Positions 1-8,872 are shown, counted from the stretch's first letter. The stretch is 35,266 nucleotides of DNA from Clostridiales bacterium (GCA_019418305.1 DYCA01000002.1:50418-85683); one strand, 5' to 3'. Numbers and translations: made by a program. Notes: generated by a model not told the origin, from the sequence alone.

Positions 1-797
1 TGCTTGAGCAGTACCCTGATTTGAAGATTGTCACTTTTGACACCCAATTCAAGGACAGCAGCGGCCAGACACAGACGCTGGAAGGCGTAACACAGTTCTT
101 CCAGCAGGATGCACAGTTTGCCCAGCTGCTGTTGGAATATGTGTGCGAAAATCTGTATCCGGACAAGGTCGCGGCAGGGGAGCCGGTCAACATTCTGAAA
201 GTATGGGTGGGGCCGAACTTTCTTTCTCCCTTCGACCGTCGTCAGGAGGGCTACGCCGCCTGTGAGGACGAGGGCATGATCCGCACTGTGGAAACCATTG
301 GCCCTTCGGACTTCAGCAATGCCGAGGCATCCATGGCTGACGTCACCACCGCTACGCTGGCAAAATATCAGCCAGGGGAGATCGACGCTATCTGGTGCTG
401 CTATGACCTGTATGCCAGCGGGGTGTATACCGCCCTGACGCAGGGCGGTTATGACATCCCGATGGTCAGCGTGGATATCTGCAATGCGGATATTGAGAAA
501 ATGTCCCGTGAGGGATCGCCTTGGAAGGCCTGTGCCACAACCAACTGGAACTATAACGGCGAATTTGGTATGCGGGTGCTGGCGCTTGAGATGTCGGGTG
601 AGTATGATGCCATTATTGACCCCATGACAGGAAAGGTCGCAAGCTGGCTGGAACTGCCCACTACTGTGGTCACGCAGGACATGGTGTCCGGCGGCGGCAT
701 CAATGTCACCAATCTGGATACGGTGGCGGGAGATTCCTATACCGACCGCAGTTGGATGCCCACCGCAGACTGGATGGCGCGGCTGCTGGGGGATTGA
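1..797 (+). CDS. Sugar-type ABC transporter substrate-binding protein, 5' end cut by window
   Basis: Extracellular lipoprotein-type receptor that would deliver a small ligand to the ABC importer encoded just downstream. The reading frame is open to the window edge (in frame from base 3, reading LEQYPDLKIVTFDTQF), so a TTG at 21 is not the real start; the signal peptide and N-terminal lobe are missing. About 265 residues are visible. The alternation of hydrophobic strands with helices, the 'YPDLKIV' segment, the 'GEIDAIWCCYDLYASGVYTAL' stretch and the 'IPMVSVDICNADIEKM' strand fit the type 1 periplasmic-binding fold used by ribose/simple-sugar (CUT2) receptors. A 30-nt gap separates it from the next gene. 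The ligand cannot be read from this fragment; the NCS2 purine permeases in the same operon hint at a nucleoside-like compound, which is inference. Confidence 0.8.
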   Translation, partial: LEQYPDLKIVTFDTQFKDSSGQTQTLEGVTQFFQQDAQFAQLLLEYVCENLYPDKVAAGEPVNILKVWVGPNFLSPFDRRQEGYAACEDEGMIRTVETIGPSDFSNAEASMADVTTATLAKYQPGEIDAIWCCYDLYASGVYTALTQGGYDIPMVSVDICNADIEKMSREGSPWKACATTNWNYNGEFGMRVLALEMSGEYDAIIDPMTGKVASWLELPTTVVTQDMVSGGGINVTNLDTVAGDSYTDRSWMPTADWMARLLGD

Positions 798-827
798 CCA
801 AAGAATGGAGGAAGGGGGTGGAAAACC

Positions 828-2228
828 ATGACGGAAAAGCTGTTTCATGTTGCCGAAAAGGGGGCTGACATTCGAACCGAGCTGCTGGCGGGTCTGACTA
901 CATTCATGACCATGGCATATATCCTCATGGTCAACGCCGGGATGTTTGCTGAACTGCCCGGTGTATCCTATGATGCAATTTATATCGCGACAGCTGTTTC
1001 CGCAGCCATCGGCACCATTCTGATAGGGCTTCTGGCTAACCTGCCTTTGGCACAGGCGTCTGCTATGGGTTCCAATGCTTTCTTTGTCTATACCGTGTGC
1101 CTTGGTTTTGGACTGAGTTACGCCAATGCCCTTGTTTTGATCCTTTTGGATGGAATTGCCTTCGTTATTCTGACTGTGACCGGTCTGCGAAAAAAGATTT
1201 TTGAGGCCATTCCCACATCCGTGCGATTGGCTATCCCTGCGGGAGTGGGTCTGTTCATTGCTTTCATCGGACTGCAAAACGCTGGTATTGTGGTGGCAGA
1301 CCCGGAAACGTTTGTCAACTTGACGTCGTTTAATCTGTTGTTTGGCTCTGTTTCATGGTCGGATGTCATGCCCATATTGGTGACGCTGGCTGTCTTGATC
1401 GTTATTGCCGTTATGACGTGCAGAGGTATCAAGGGGGCTGTTTTGTGGGGGATTCTGGGAGGTACCATTCTATATTACCTATTGGGTGTTACGGTTCCGG
1501 GGTTTTATGCAAATTTCGGTGAAGAACTGAATTTCAACCCCTTCACAGCGTTCAGTGAGTTTGGGACCTTAGCATTTGGCCGGGTCTTTACGGAGGGATT
1601 TGATTTTTCATCCTATCTGGCCTATCACAATTCCGCAGAGCTGGTGCTTCTGATTGGAACCACTGCGCTGGCTTTTTGTCTGGTGGACATGTTTGACACC
1701 ATTGGCACTTTGTACGGTGCATGCGCTCGGGGTAATCTGCTGACGCGGGAGGGCGAGGTGCCGAATATGGAGCGGGCCATGCTCGCCGATGCCGTGGCAA
1801 CAGTCTGCGGGGCGGTGTGCGGAACCTCTACTGTTAGCTCTTATGTGGAGGCGTCGGCCGGTATTGCCGAAGGAGGAAAGACCGGACTGGCCGCCATGGC
1901 CACCGGAGGGCTGTTTCTTCTGGCAATGTTTTTCAGTCCTGTCGCTGCCATTGTGCCAAACTGCGCCACATCGGCGGCTTTGATTTATGTGGGAATTCTA
2001 ATGATAGACTGTACGAAAAAAATAGACTGGCAAAACACCCGAGAAGGCGTTCCGGCATTCTTGACCCTGGCGATCATGCCTATGACATACAATATTTCCT
2101 ACGGAATTGCCTTTGGGATTCTCTCTCATGTGTTAATTGCCGTATTTACAGGAAAAAGAAAAGAACTGACTGCGGGAACTTGGGTCATTGCAGGGTTGTT
2201 TACGCTGATGTTTCTCGTAACCCATTGA
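828..2228 (+). CDS. NCS2 family purine permease, AzgA-like
   Basis: Inner-membrane proton symporter of the NCS2 family, AzgA branch (adenine, guanine, hypoxanthine or xanthine). The protein has 466 residues and roughly a dozen hydrophobic segments. Family motifs are intact: the TM1 run GLTTFMTMAYIL (about 22-33), the TM3 motif AMGSNAFFVY (79-88), the TM8 motif DMFDTIGT (D287, D290) and the TM10 motif GTSTVSSYVEASAGIAEG (from 332, with E341). The TM8 and TM10 acidic residues contact purine in characterised AzgA/NCS2 proteins. A purine-rich GGAGGAAGGGGG stretch precedes the ATG. The gene lies between the ABC receptor and the ABC ATPase, an unusual mixture of primary and secondary transporters. 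A purine-type substrate is likely from the family; which base is unknown. Confidence 0.9.
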   Translation: MTEKLFHVAEKGADIRTELLAGLTTFMTMAYILMVNAGMFAELPGVSYDAIYIATAVSAAIGTILIGLLANLPLAQASAMGSNAFFVYTVCLGFGLSYANALVLILLDGIAFVILTVTGLRKKIFEAIPTSVRLAIPAGVGLFIAFIGLQNAGIVVADPETFVNLTSFNLLFGSVSWSDVMPILVTLAVLIVIAVMTCRGIKGAVLWGILGGTILYYLLGVTVPGFYANFGEELNFNPFTAFSEFGTLAFGRVFTEGFDFSSYLAYHNSAELVLLIGTTALAFCLVDMFDTIGTLYGACARGNLLTREGEVPNMERAMLADAVATVCGAVCGTSTVSSYVEASAGIAEGGKTGLAAMATGGLFLLAMFFSPVAAIVPNCATSAALIYVGILMIDCTKKIDWQNTREGVPAFLTLAIMPMTYNISYGIAFGILSHVLIAVFTGKRKELTAGTWVIAGLFTLMFLVTH

Positions 2229-2242
2229 CAGGCGGAGGATAT

Positions 2243-3793
2243 ATGGACGAATTTACGCTTCAGGCAAATCATATCTGCGTGGAATTCCCGGGCGTAAAGG
2301 CGCTGGAGCAGGTGGACTTTCGACTCTTATCGGGAGAAATCCATGCGCTGGTGGGCGCCAATGGAGCAGGAAAGTCCACGCTGATGAAAGTGTTGGCCGG
2401 TACCAATCCCGGTTATCGCGGAGAAGTGTGGATAGACGGTAAGGCGGTCGAGTTGCGCAGTCCTGCGGCAGCGCAGCAGTTGGGCATCCAGATAGTCTAT
2501 CAGGAAGTAGATGTAGCGTTGGCACCAGCCCTGTCGGCGGCGGAAAATATGCTGCTGGAAGAGTTGGGAAAACCGGGACGGTTGTGGGTCAACTGGCGTA
2601 CGCTGTATCAGCGGGCAGAGGAATTAAAACGTCAGCTGAACATGGATTTCGACATTCGCACGCCGGTATGCCGGCTGACGCTGGCACAAAAACAGATGGT
2701 GCTCATTGCAAGAGCGATACATAGCCGATGCCGCATCCTGTTGCTGGACGAGCCGACCGCGCCTCTCAGTGTGGTGGAGACGGAAAGATTGTCTTCTCTT
2801 TGCCGTCGGATGGTCAAAGAAAGGCGGATTGCCATTGTATTTATTTCCCACCGCCTGCCGGAGGTTTTGCAGATCTGTGACCGCTACACGGTGCTGCGAG
2901 GCGGAAGAGTAGCTGCCAGCGCGCCTATTACGCACCAAACCACCGCCGGTGAGCTAGTGTCGCATATGCTGGGCACGGACATGGCGTCCATCCGCCGCCG
3001 GGTTTCCTTTTCGGTCGGCAGTGAGTTGCTGTCAGTGTGTGGTCTGTCCAGTCGGGATGGTAGCGTGCGGGACATCTCTATGACGGTGCGGCATGGGGAG
3101 ATCGTCGGTCTGGCCGGATTGGTTGGGGCAGGGAAGAGTGAGCTGTGCAAGACAATGTTTGGCATCCTGCCCCGAGAGGCAGGAGAGATTATGCTGGACG
3201 GCAGGTTGGCGAATCCCCACAGTCCCGCGGACGCAGTGGCTCTCGGTATGGGGCTGGTGCCGGAGGAACGCCGGAAGGAAGGACTTTTCCTGCGAGAGAG
3301 TGTATCCTTTAATCTGGGAATTGCGAGTCTGAAGAAATGGAGCCGTCTGTCTTTTGTGTCCTGCAAAAAGCAGGAACAGAATGCCAGGACACAAATCGAG
3401 AAGCTGGGAATCAAAACGCCCTCGCTTAAACGGCGGATAGAGCTGCTCTCCGGCGGCAATCAGCAAAAAAACGTCGTGGGCAAATGGCTTGCGGCCAGCT
3501 GTCGGCTCTACCTGTTTGACGAGCCTACTAAGGGTGTGGATGTGGGTGCAAAGGCGGAATTGCTGCAGCTCATCACCGAACTCGCTCGAACTGGGTGCGG
3601 CATAGTGTACGCGTCTGCCGAGCCTGACGAACTGCTGCAGGTGACAGACCGGATCTATGTCCTGTACGGTGGAAGAATTGCGGCGGAACTGGTCAGCGCC
3701 CATACATCCGAGGAGGAAATCATGCACTATGCCGTCGGCGGAAAGACCCCATTTTTCCCGGCGGATCAAACAGAAAGGGAGGAACGGTCTTGA
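2243..3793 (+). CDS. Simple-sugar-type (CUT2) ABC transporter ATP-binding protein, two nucleotide-binding domains
   Basis: Cytoplasmic ATPase that powers the neighbouring permease. The start chosen is the ATG at 2243, preceded by GGAGG 4 nt upstream and 14 nt after the previous stop; a TTG at 2180 would overlap the upstream permease. The 516-residue product has two ABC domains, as in RbsA/MglA. Domain 1 has Walker A GANGAGKST (about 38-46) and Walker B LLLDEPTAPLS with a relaxed signature (LTLAQKQM). Domain 2 has the degenerate Walker A GLVGAGKSE (292-300) and a strong signature LSGGNQQKN (from 402) followed by LFDEPTKGVDVGAK. This asymmetry is normal for the family. Its stop overlaps the TTG start of the permease, so the two are translationally coupled. 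Confidence 0.93.
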   Translation: MDEFTLQANHICVEFPGVKALEQVDFRLLSGEIHALVGANGAGKSTLMKVLAGTNPGYRGEVWIDGKAVELRSPAAAQQLGIQIVYQEVDVALAPALSAAENMLLEELGKPGRLWVNWRTLYQRAEELKRQLNMDFDIRTPVCRLTLAQKQMVLIARAIHSRCRILLLDEPTAPLSVVETERLSSLCRRMVKERRIAIVFISHRLPEVLQICDRYTVLRGGRVAASAPITHQTTAGELVSHMLGTDMASIRRRVSFSVGSELLSVCGLSSRDGSVRDISMTVRHGEIVGLAGLVGAGKSELCKTMFGILPREAGEIMLDGRLANPHSPADAVALGMGLVPEERRKEGLFLRESVSFNLGIASLKKWSRLSFVSCKKQEQNARTQIEKLGIKTPSLKRRIELLSGGNQQKNVVGKWLAASCRLYLFDEPTKGVDVGAKAELLQLITELARTGCGIVYASAEPDELLQVTDRIYVLYGGRIAAELVSAHTSEEEIMHYAVGGKTPFFPADQTEREERS

Positions 3794-4788
3794 AACAACA
3801 ACTTATCCCAAAGCGCGCCGGCTTGTGGATGGACTGGGCGGCGGTGATCGCGTTGGCAGCCGCCGTGGCGGTATTTGTGCTGCTGCGGGGCAGCAGCTTT
3901 TTTTCAGCTGCTAACGCTGTCAATATCCTGCGTTCCATGTCCATCACCACCATTTTTGCCATCGGCGCTACTATTACCATGGCACCCGACGGCTTTGATA
4001 TGTCGGCCTGCACCCTTGCCACCGTCTCCTCCTTTCTGTTTGCCAGCTTGTTCCTATGGTTTGGCTTGCCTCTATGGCTGAGTGTGTTGCTCACCATGCT
4101 CCTGACCATGGTGCTGTATCTGCTGACCATGTTTCTCATTCTGGTTTGCCGTGTGCCCGATATGCTGGCGACCTGCGCGCTGATGTTCGTGCATCAGGGG
4201 ATTGGTCTGTGGTGGACGGGGGGCGGCGCAGTGTCTGCCGGTATGCCAACGCCGTGGGGGACTGCTCCTGCCCGCATGGGGTGGACGGAGGAGGCGCTTG
4301 CCATTGGAGCCGCGCCATGGTGCATCCTAATCATGCTAGTTTGCGTGGCCTTTGCCTTTGTGTTCCTGCAATATACCCGTCATGGCCGCTGCCTGTATGC
4401 CATGGGCAGCAACCATACCGCGGCGGCATATTCCGGCATTCCCGTGAAGAAATATCGATTTTTGGCGGGAATGCTCACCGCCGTTATGATTGCGGTGGGA
4501 GCGATTGTCGTCTGTTCCCGCAATGGAGCGGCGCAGATCTCCGGCTGCGACAGCTATCTGATGCCCTCTCTGGCAGCTGTATTCGTAGGGCGATCCGTGG
4601 GTGGCGCGGAAAAGCCCAACGCCCTAGGAACGCTGGTGGGCGCCGCGCTGGTAGCGGTGCTGGAAAATGGGTTGACTCAAATGGGCGTGGTCTACTATGT
4701 GCTGCCAGCGGTTAAGGGCGGTGTGCTGGCGCTGGCTCTGGTCGCAGCTTACGGCTGTCATCGGCGAGCTGGACATAACATGACTTGA
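3790..4788 (+). CDS. Simple-sugar-type ABC transporter permease (BPD_transp_2 / RbsC-like)
   Basis: Membrane channel subunit of the ABC importer, 332 residues with about nine to ten hydrophobic segments. The start is a TTG that overlaps the ATPase stop (TTGA) and follows AGGGAGG at good spacing; the next Met (residue 14) lies inside the first membrane segment approach and has no comparable site. The N-terminal 'SFFSAANAVNILRSMSITTIFAIGATITMAPDGFDMS' segments and the late 'MPSLAAVFVGRSVGGAEKPNALGTLVGA' region match the RbsC/permease pattern (the I.DLSVG-like loop and the F.GG..S..G..P...GT loop). Only one permease gene is present, so the transporter would be a homodimer in the membrane. Substrate unresolved. 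Confidence 0.9.
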   Translation: MKQQLIPKRAGLWMDWAAVIALAAAVAVFVLLRGSSFFSAANAVNILRSMSITTIFAIGATITMAPDGFDMSACTLATVSSFLFASLFLWFGLPLWLSVLLTMLLTMVLYLLTMFLILVCRVPDMLATCALMFVHQGIGLWWTGGGAVSAGMPTPWGTAPARMGWTEEALAIGAAPWCILIMLVCVAFAFVFLQYTRHGRCLYAMGSNHTAAAYSGIPVKKYRFLAGMLTAVMIAVGAIVVCSRNGAAQISGCDSYLMPSLAAVFVGRSVGGAEKPNALGTLVGAALVAVLENGLTQMGVVYYVLPAVKGGVLALALVAAYGCHRRAGHNMT

Positions 4789-4807
4789 AAACGGAGGAGG
4801 ATAATAA

Positions 4808-6115
4808 ATGAGAATACTGGAGCGCTTTTTTCACCTGACGGAACAGGGGATGACCGTCCGTCGGGAGCTATTGGGTGCACTGACTTCTTTTTTCTCGGTG
4901 GCATACATCCTGTTTGTCACCCCCAGCTATTTGTCTCAGACCGGCATGGACTATACCGGTGTGCTGCTGACCACTTGTCTGTCCTCCGCCTTGGCCTGTT
5001 TCCTCTCCGCTGCCCTTAATCTGCCCTTTATACTGGCTCCGAGGGTAGGCTTCAACGCCTTTTTTACATATACCCTCTGCTTCGCTATGGGCTACACCTG
5101 GGCACAGGCGCTGGCGGTGGTGAGCCTGTCGGGCTTGGTGTATCTGCTCATCAGTTTGACACCTTTGCGGGATAAGATGATCTCCAGTATCCCGCAGAGC
5201 ATGAAAAATGCTATCCGTGTCGGCCTGGGGCTGCTCATTTCCTTCACAGGACTGTTAAACTCCGGTATCGTCCGGGCGAAGGATGGCGCGCTGCTACTGG
5301 GGTCAATGGACACCCCGACCACCTTATTGGCCATTCTGGGTTTGTTGATCACCGGTATGCTAATGGCATGGAAAGTGAAGGGGGCCATGCTGATCGGCAT
5401 TGTAGTCACGACACTGCTCGGGTTCCCTCTGGGAGTAACTCGGATGCCGGAATCTATCAGCCTTTCCCTGTCATCCTTGCAACCCCTGCTGTTGTCCGCA
5501 GACTTTGGAGGCGTGCTGTCGCTGGGGGTTCTGCCTCTGGTAACCGCGGTGGTCACTTTTACCATGTGCCTGTGTTTTGACACCTTAGAGGGCTTGATAT
5601 GTATTACTGGGGCAGGGGATAGGTTGGATGCACAGGGAAAACTGTGCTGCCATAGACGCGGCATGATGGCGGTAGCCTTATCCACTGCTGCCGCTCCGCT
5701 GCTGGGTGCGCCTCCCATCGGCATCCCGGTGGAAGACTCTACCGACGTGGCGGATGGGGCAAAAACCGGACTTTATAACACCGCCACTGGGGTGTTGTTT
5801 CTGGCTGCCGCCTTGCTGGCTCCTATCGCTGGGGTAATCCCGCAAGCCGCGATTTCACCTGCGCTGGTGCTCATCGGGATGTTGATGCTTCGTAACGCCG
5901 CCAACATCGATTGGCGTGAGGTTGAAATTGCCTTGCCCTGCTTTCTTATCATGCTTATAATTCCTTTCACCCATTCTGTAGTAGACGGTATTGGCATGGG
6001 CTGTATCTCCTATACCGCTATGAGTCTGATCAGCGGAAAGGGGAAAAAGCTACCCATCATCATCTATGTTTTGACTATCCTGTTTGTGGCCATGTACGTC
6101 CTTGCGGCGATATAA
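4808..6115 (+). CDS. Second, divergent NCS2/AzgA-like permease
   Basis: 435-residue membrane protein of the same family as the 828-2228 product, placed at the end of the transport operon behind a GGAGGAGG site and 19 nt after the ABC permease. The scaffold is retained: LGALTSFFSVAYIL in TM1, VGFNAFFTYTL in TM3, and the TM10 acidic residue E309 within IPVEDSTDVADGAKTGL. Substrate-facing motifs differ from its neighbour: TM8 reads FDTLEGL (D258 kept, the G-T pair altered) and the TM10 loop reads GAPPIG where AzgA proteins have GTSTV. It therefore probably recognises a different ligand or has lost purine transport. A hairpin terminator follows at 6207-6250. Confidence 0.88.
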   Translation: MRILERFFHLTEQGMTVRRELLGALTSFFSVAYILFVTPSYLSQTGMDYTGVLLTTCLSSALACFLSAALNLPFILAPRVGFNAFFTYTLCFAMGYTWAQALAVVSLSGLVYLLISLTPLRDKMISSIPQSMKNAIRVGLGLLISFTGLLNSGIVRAKDGALLLGSMDTPTTLLAILGLLITGMLMAWKVKGAMLIGIVVTTLLGFPLGVTRMPESISLSLSSLQPLLLSADFGGVLSLGVLPLVTAVVTFTMCLCFDTLEGLICITGAGDRLDAQGKLCCHRRGMMAVALSTAAAPLLGAPPIGIPVEDSTDVADGAKTGLYNTATGVLFLAAALLAPIAGVIPQAAISPALVLIGMLMLRNAANIDWREVEIALPCFLIMLIIPFTHSVVDGIGMGCISYTAMSLISGKGKKLPIIIYVLTILFVAMYVLAAI

Positions 6116-6206
6116 GAGGAGAGTCCATTGTGTGGCTCCGGCGCTTTTTATAGTCATCATATTTCTTCGGATCGCCGTGCTGGGGATGGTTCTATAGCCG
6201 CTGCTT

Positions 6207-6250
6207 AAAAAAGATTCCCGCAGAAAATCAGTCTGCAGGAACCTTTTTTC
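6207..6250. terminator. Bidirectional intrinsic terminator between convergent operons
   Basis: An A-run, a stem built from GATTCCCGCAGA and TCTGCAGGAACC around a short AAATCAG loop, and a T-run on the far side. The A/T tracts flank both sides, so it can end the transport operon on + and the kinase operon on -. The kinase stop is only 12 nt away. Confidence 0.8.
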
Positions 6251-6261
6251 CAAAAAACATA

Positions 6262-7539
6262 TTACAAAACCAGCCGTAGTTGGAACCAGCCGTCTGTCAG
6301 CTCAAATTGGCAGACGGCTTTATTTTTTTGACAAAAAGCTGAGATGGATTGCACTCCAAGACCGTGCCCGTCTCTACATGCAACAGGCAGGCCTTGCGCA
6401 TCAAAGGCAACCTCTCCATCGCATGGATTGGAGATCTCCAACATGATGCTGGGGGTTCCAACCATCTTGCAGCGGATCATCCGCTGCTCCTGAGGCAGCG
6501 CCAGATTGGCGTGGATGGCGTTTTCCAGCGCATTGGCAACGACAATGGCCAATGCGCCCTCATCCACTGTCAGCGTGTCCGGCAGGGAGATTTTTGTCGT
6601 TATGCGAATCCCCTGATTTCTAGCCTGCTCGAAGTAGGAGGAGAAAACAGCGTCCAGTATCGGCGGACGACACCAGCGGATTTCCTTTTGTTCATCCAGA
6701 CGATTTTGAGCCGCGTTCAGGAAGTTCAGGGCCGCATCTTTGTCTCCTCGTGACACCAGTTCTGTCGCGGTCTGGAGCTGATGACGAAGGTCATGACGCT
6801 GGATGCGAATGCCTTCCTCCACTTCTTTTACCTTCTGCAATTTATCTTTTAGGGCTGAAATCTGTACTGTCAACAGTACGGCGCTTTGGCGTTCCATTTG
6901 TATGTTGTACTGCGCCACAAGGCTTTTGAATACGGCAATATACACAAAGACCAGCGGTATGACAGCGGTGTAGACATAGATGCGCTGGGGAAAGTTTTCC
7001 AGATAACTGGTGGGCCAGGCCGATACGAAAATAAGATAAATGCAGAATACGCAGGGGATAAGCGTAAGCACTCCCCAGCGGGCGGGGATGATTTGGATCA
7101 ACATACGAAAGGGCTGCCGTAAAAAACGCCATTCTAGATAGATGGCTGTGAAATAGAATGCGCACATCAGCAGGATATTGACGAATGCGGAGAGGCCGAG
7201 GGACTCCGTCAGCCAGCGGATCATGGAGACTGACAATACGGATACCATGATTTGCGTTGTGTAGTTAAATACCGCCTGGGTAGGGGTATCGTTGGCGGCC
7301 CAGTAGGTAAGCAACGTGGCGGGGAGGGAAAGGGTCGGGTAAAAAAGGCGGAGCAGCAGTAATTCGCCACCAAACCACAGCAGCACTGCGCTGGAGGCGA
7401 CCGACCAAACACTGTAAGCGGCCAGAATGCACAGCAGTTTTCTGCGCTCAAAGCGGAAGTCGGTCAGGCTTGCCATCATTCCCACCGTCATTACTGTGAT
7501 AAGAAATGTGCGAAAGACAAGAAATATCACATTTGTCAC
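6262..7539 (-). CDS. GHKL-family sensor histidine kinase (kinase 1 of a duplicated pair)
   Basis: Membrane sensor kinase of the AgrC/LytS-like GHKL class, 425 residues. The first ~215 residues contain about six hydrophobic segments (sensor domain), followed by a coiled linker, the phospho-acceptor motif RHDLRH (His249), a DHp-like segment and a HATPase_c_5 domain with the N-box ANALENAI (about 335-342) and a late G-box DGHGLGVQSI. The start is GTG, preceded by GAGGG about 9-10 nt upstream. It is the last gene of a three-gene operon, 31 nt after its paralogue. From the linker onward it is about 86% identical to the neighbouring kinase by hand alignment, yet the sensor halves share little. Likely phosphorylates the LytTR regulator of the same operon. 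Confidence 0.92.
   Translation of the reverse strand: MTNVIFLVFRTFLITVMTVGMMASLTDFRFERRKLLCILAAYSVWSVASSAVLLWFGGELLLLRLFYPTLSLPATLLTYWAANDTPTQAVFNYTTQIMVSVLSVSMIRWLTESLGLSAFVNILLMCAFYFTAIYLEWRFLRQPFRMLIQIIPARWGVLTLIPCVFCIYLIFVSAWPTSYLENFPQRIYVYTAVIPLVFVYIAVFKSLVAQYNIQMERQSAVLLTVQISALKDKLQKVKEVEEGIRIQRHDLRHQLQTATELVSRGDKDAALNFLNAAQNRLDEQKEIRWCRPPILDAVFSSYFEQARNQGIRITTKISLPDTLTVDEGALAIVVANALENAIHANLALPQEQRMIRCKMVGTPSIMLEISNPCDGEVAFDAQGLPVACRDGHGLGVQSISAFCQKNKAVCQFELTDGWFQLRLVL
6288..6329 (+). terminator. + strand intrinsic terminator embedded in the 3' end of kinase 1
   Basis: On the + strand a perfect 9-bp stem (AGCCGTCTG / CAGACGGCT, loop 14 nt) is followed directly by TTATTTTTTT. It lies inside kinase 1, antisense to it, and would catch transcripts that read past the 6207-6250 terminator. 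The same structure recurs in kinase 2. Confidence 0.5.
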
Positions 7540-7570
7540 GGTAAATTTCCCTCATCTCTTTTGCAATTTA

Positions 7571-8848
7571 TTACAGCACCAGCCGCAATTGGAACCAGCC
7601 GTCTGTCAGTTCAAACTGGCAGACGGCTCGGTTTTTTTGACAAAAAGCCGAGATGGACTGCACCCCAAGGCCATGTCCCTCTCTATGCGCAACAGGCAGG
7701 CCTTGTGCATCAAAGGTGACGTCTTCGTTGCATGGATTGGAGATTTCCAGCATGATACTGGGGGTTGCTACCATCTTGCAGCGGATTACCCGCTGATCCT
7801 GAGGCAGTGCCAGATTGGCATGGATGGCGTTTTCTAAAGCGTTAGCAACGACAATGGCCAATGCGCCTTCGTCCACCGTTAACGTGTCCGGCAGGGAAAT
7901 TTTGGCCGTTACGCGAATCCGCTGATTTTTAGCCTGATCAAAGTAGGAGGAAAACACGGCATCCAGCACCGGCGGACGGCACCATCGGATTTCCTTCTGC
8001 TCATCCAGCCGCTTTTGCGCAGCGTCCAGAAAGTCCAGAGCCGCAGCCTTGTCTCCCCGTGACACCAGCTCTGTGACAGCATGAAGTCGGTGACGAAGGT
8101 CATGGCGCTCGGTACGGATGGCGTTCTCCGCCGCCTTCACCGCCTCCATGCGGCTGCGCAGGGCAGACACCTGCAGGATGGATAGCTGTGCCTCATAACG
8201 GGCGCTGTTTTCTTTCTGTACCCGATCAAAAAAGAGATACATCAGGTAGTAGGCGTAGCTGCACACCACCAGCAGGCCATAGACCAACACCATAATGGAA
8301 GGTGAATTGTCGAAATTATTGATGATGTACAGCATGGTAATAAAGGCTGAGAACGGAATGAGGCAAAGAATCCACCAGCTGCGGTTGAGCTGGTGAAGCA
8401 TCTGCCGGTAGGTAAAGCTGAACCGCCGCAGGATAAAAAACATCAGAAAGAAGGAAAGGGCGCGTACCGCAAAGGAATAGTATTCGCAGTATTTGCTGTG
8501 CTGAAGAAGCAGTGCGGTGAGCATTTCGGTGGCCGTTCCGATGCAGCCGACGAACAGGGCGGTAATAATGCTGAACGCAGCGCGGAAGTCCCGATATTGG
8601 GAGCACCAAAGTGTGACTAAAATGTAAGGGAGTGTCACGGTAAAGAAGCCCACGCGATAATAAATGTCCCAGAAATTCAGGAAAAGCAGCCCGAACAGAT
8701 TGGCGCCGACAATCAGCACCACTGTGACGATCCAGCGGGTCCGCCACTTGGCGACCGGCTTGCGGAAATCGACCAAAAGCATCGCAAAGCTTCCTAAAAA
8801 AGCTTGTGAGATCCCGATATATAAGGTGTGATAGAAATCCAGCTTCAA
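7571..8848 (-). CDS. GHKL-family sensor histidine kinase (kinase 2 of a duplicated pair)
   Basis: 425-residue membrane kinase with the same plan as its downstream neighbour: roughly six hydrophobic segments, a linker (QVSALRSRMEAVKAAENAIR), RHDLRH with His249 at the same residue number, N-box ANALENAI and G-box EGHGLGVQSI. The C-terminal ~180 residues differ from kinase 1 at about 26 positions only, including one fully identical run of more than 30 residues around the N-box. The annotated TTG start has its AGGAGG only 2 nt upstream; an in-frame CTG two codons later has 8-nt spacing and may be the true start. The sensor half is unlike that of kinase 1, so the pair probably detects two signals and feeds one regulator. 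Confidence 0.91.
   Translation of the reverse strand: MKLDFYHTLYIGISQAFLGSFAMLLVDFRKPVAKWRTRWIVTVVLIVGANLFGLLFLNFWDIYYRVGFFTVTLPYILVTLWCSQYRDFRAAFSIITALFVGCIGTATEMLTALLLQHSKYCEYYSFAVRALSFFLMFFILRRFSFTYRQMLHQLNRSWWILCLIPFSAFITMLYIINNFDNSPSIMVLVYGLLVVCSYAYYLMYLFFDRVQKENSARYEAQLSILQVSALRSRMEAVKAAENAIRTERHDLRHRLHAVTELVSRGDKAAALDFLDAAQKRLDEQKEIRWCRPPVLDAVFSSYFDQAKNQRIRVTAKISLPDTLTVDEGALAIVVANALENAIHANLALPQDQRVIRCKMVATPSIMLEISNPCNEDVTFDAQGLPVAHREGHGLGVQSISAFCQKNRAVCQFELTDGWFQLRLVL
7597..7638 (+). terminator. + strand intrinsic terminator-like hairpin embedded in the 3' end of kinase 2
   Basis: Same 9-bp stem as in kinase 1 (AGCCGTCTG / CAGACGGCT) with a 14-nt loop, followed by CGG and seven T on the + strand. 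It is encoded by the codons for the conserved CQFELTDG segment, so part of its conservation is due to protein sequence. Confidence 0.4.
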
Positions 8849-8872
8849 CGCCTCCTGTCCTTTTACTTATCG

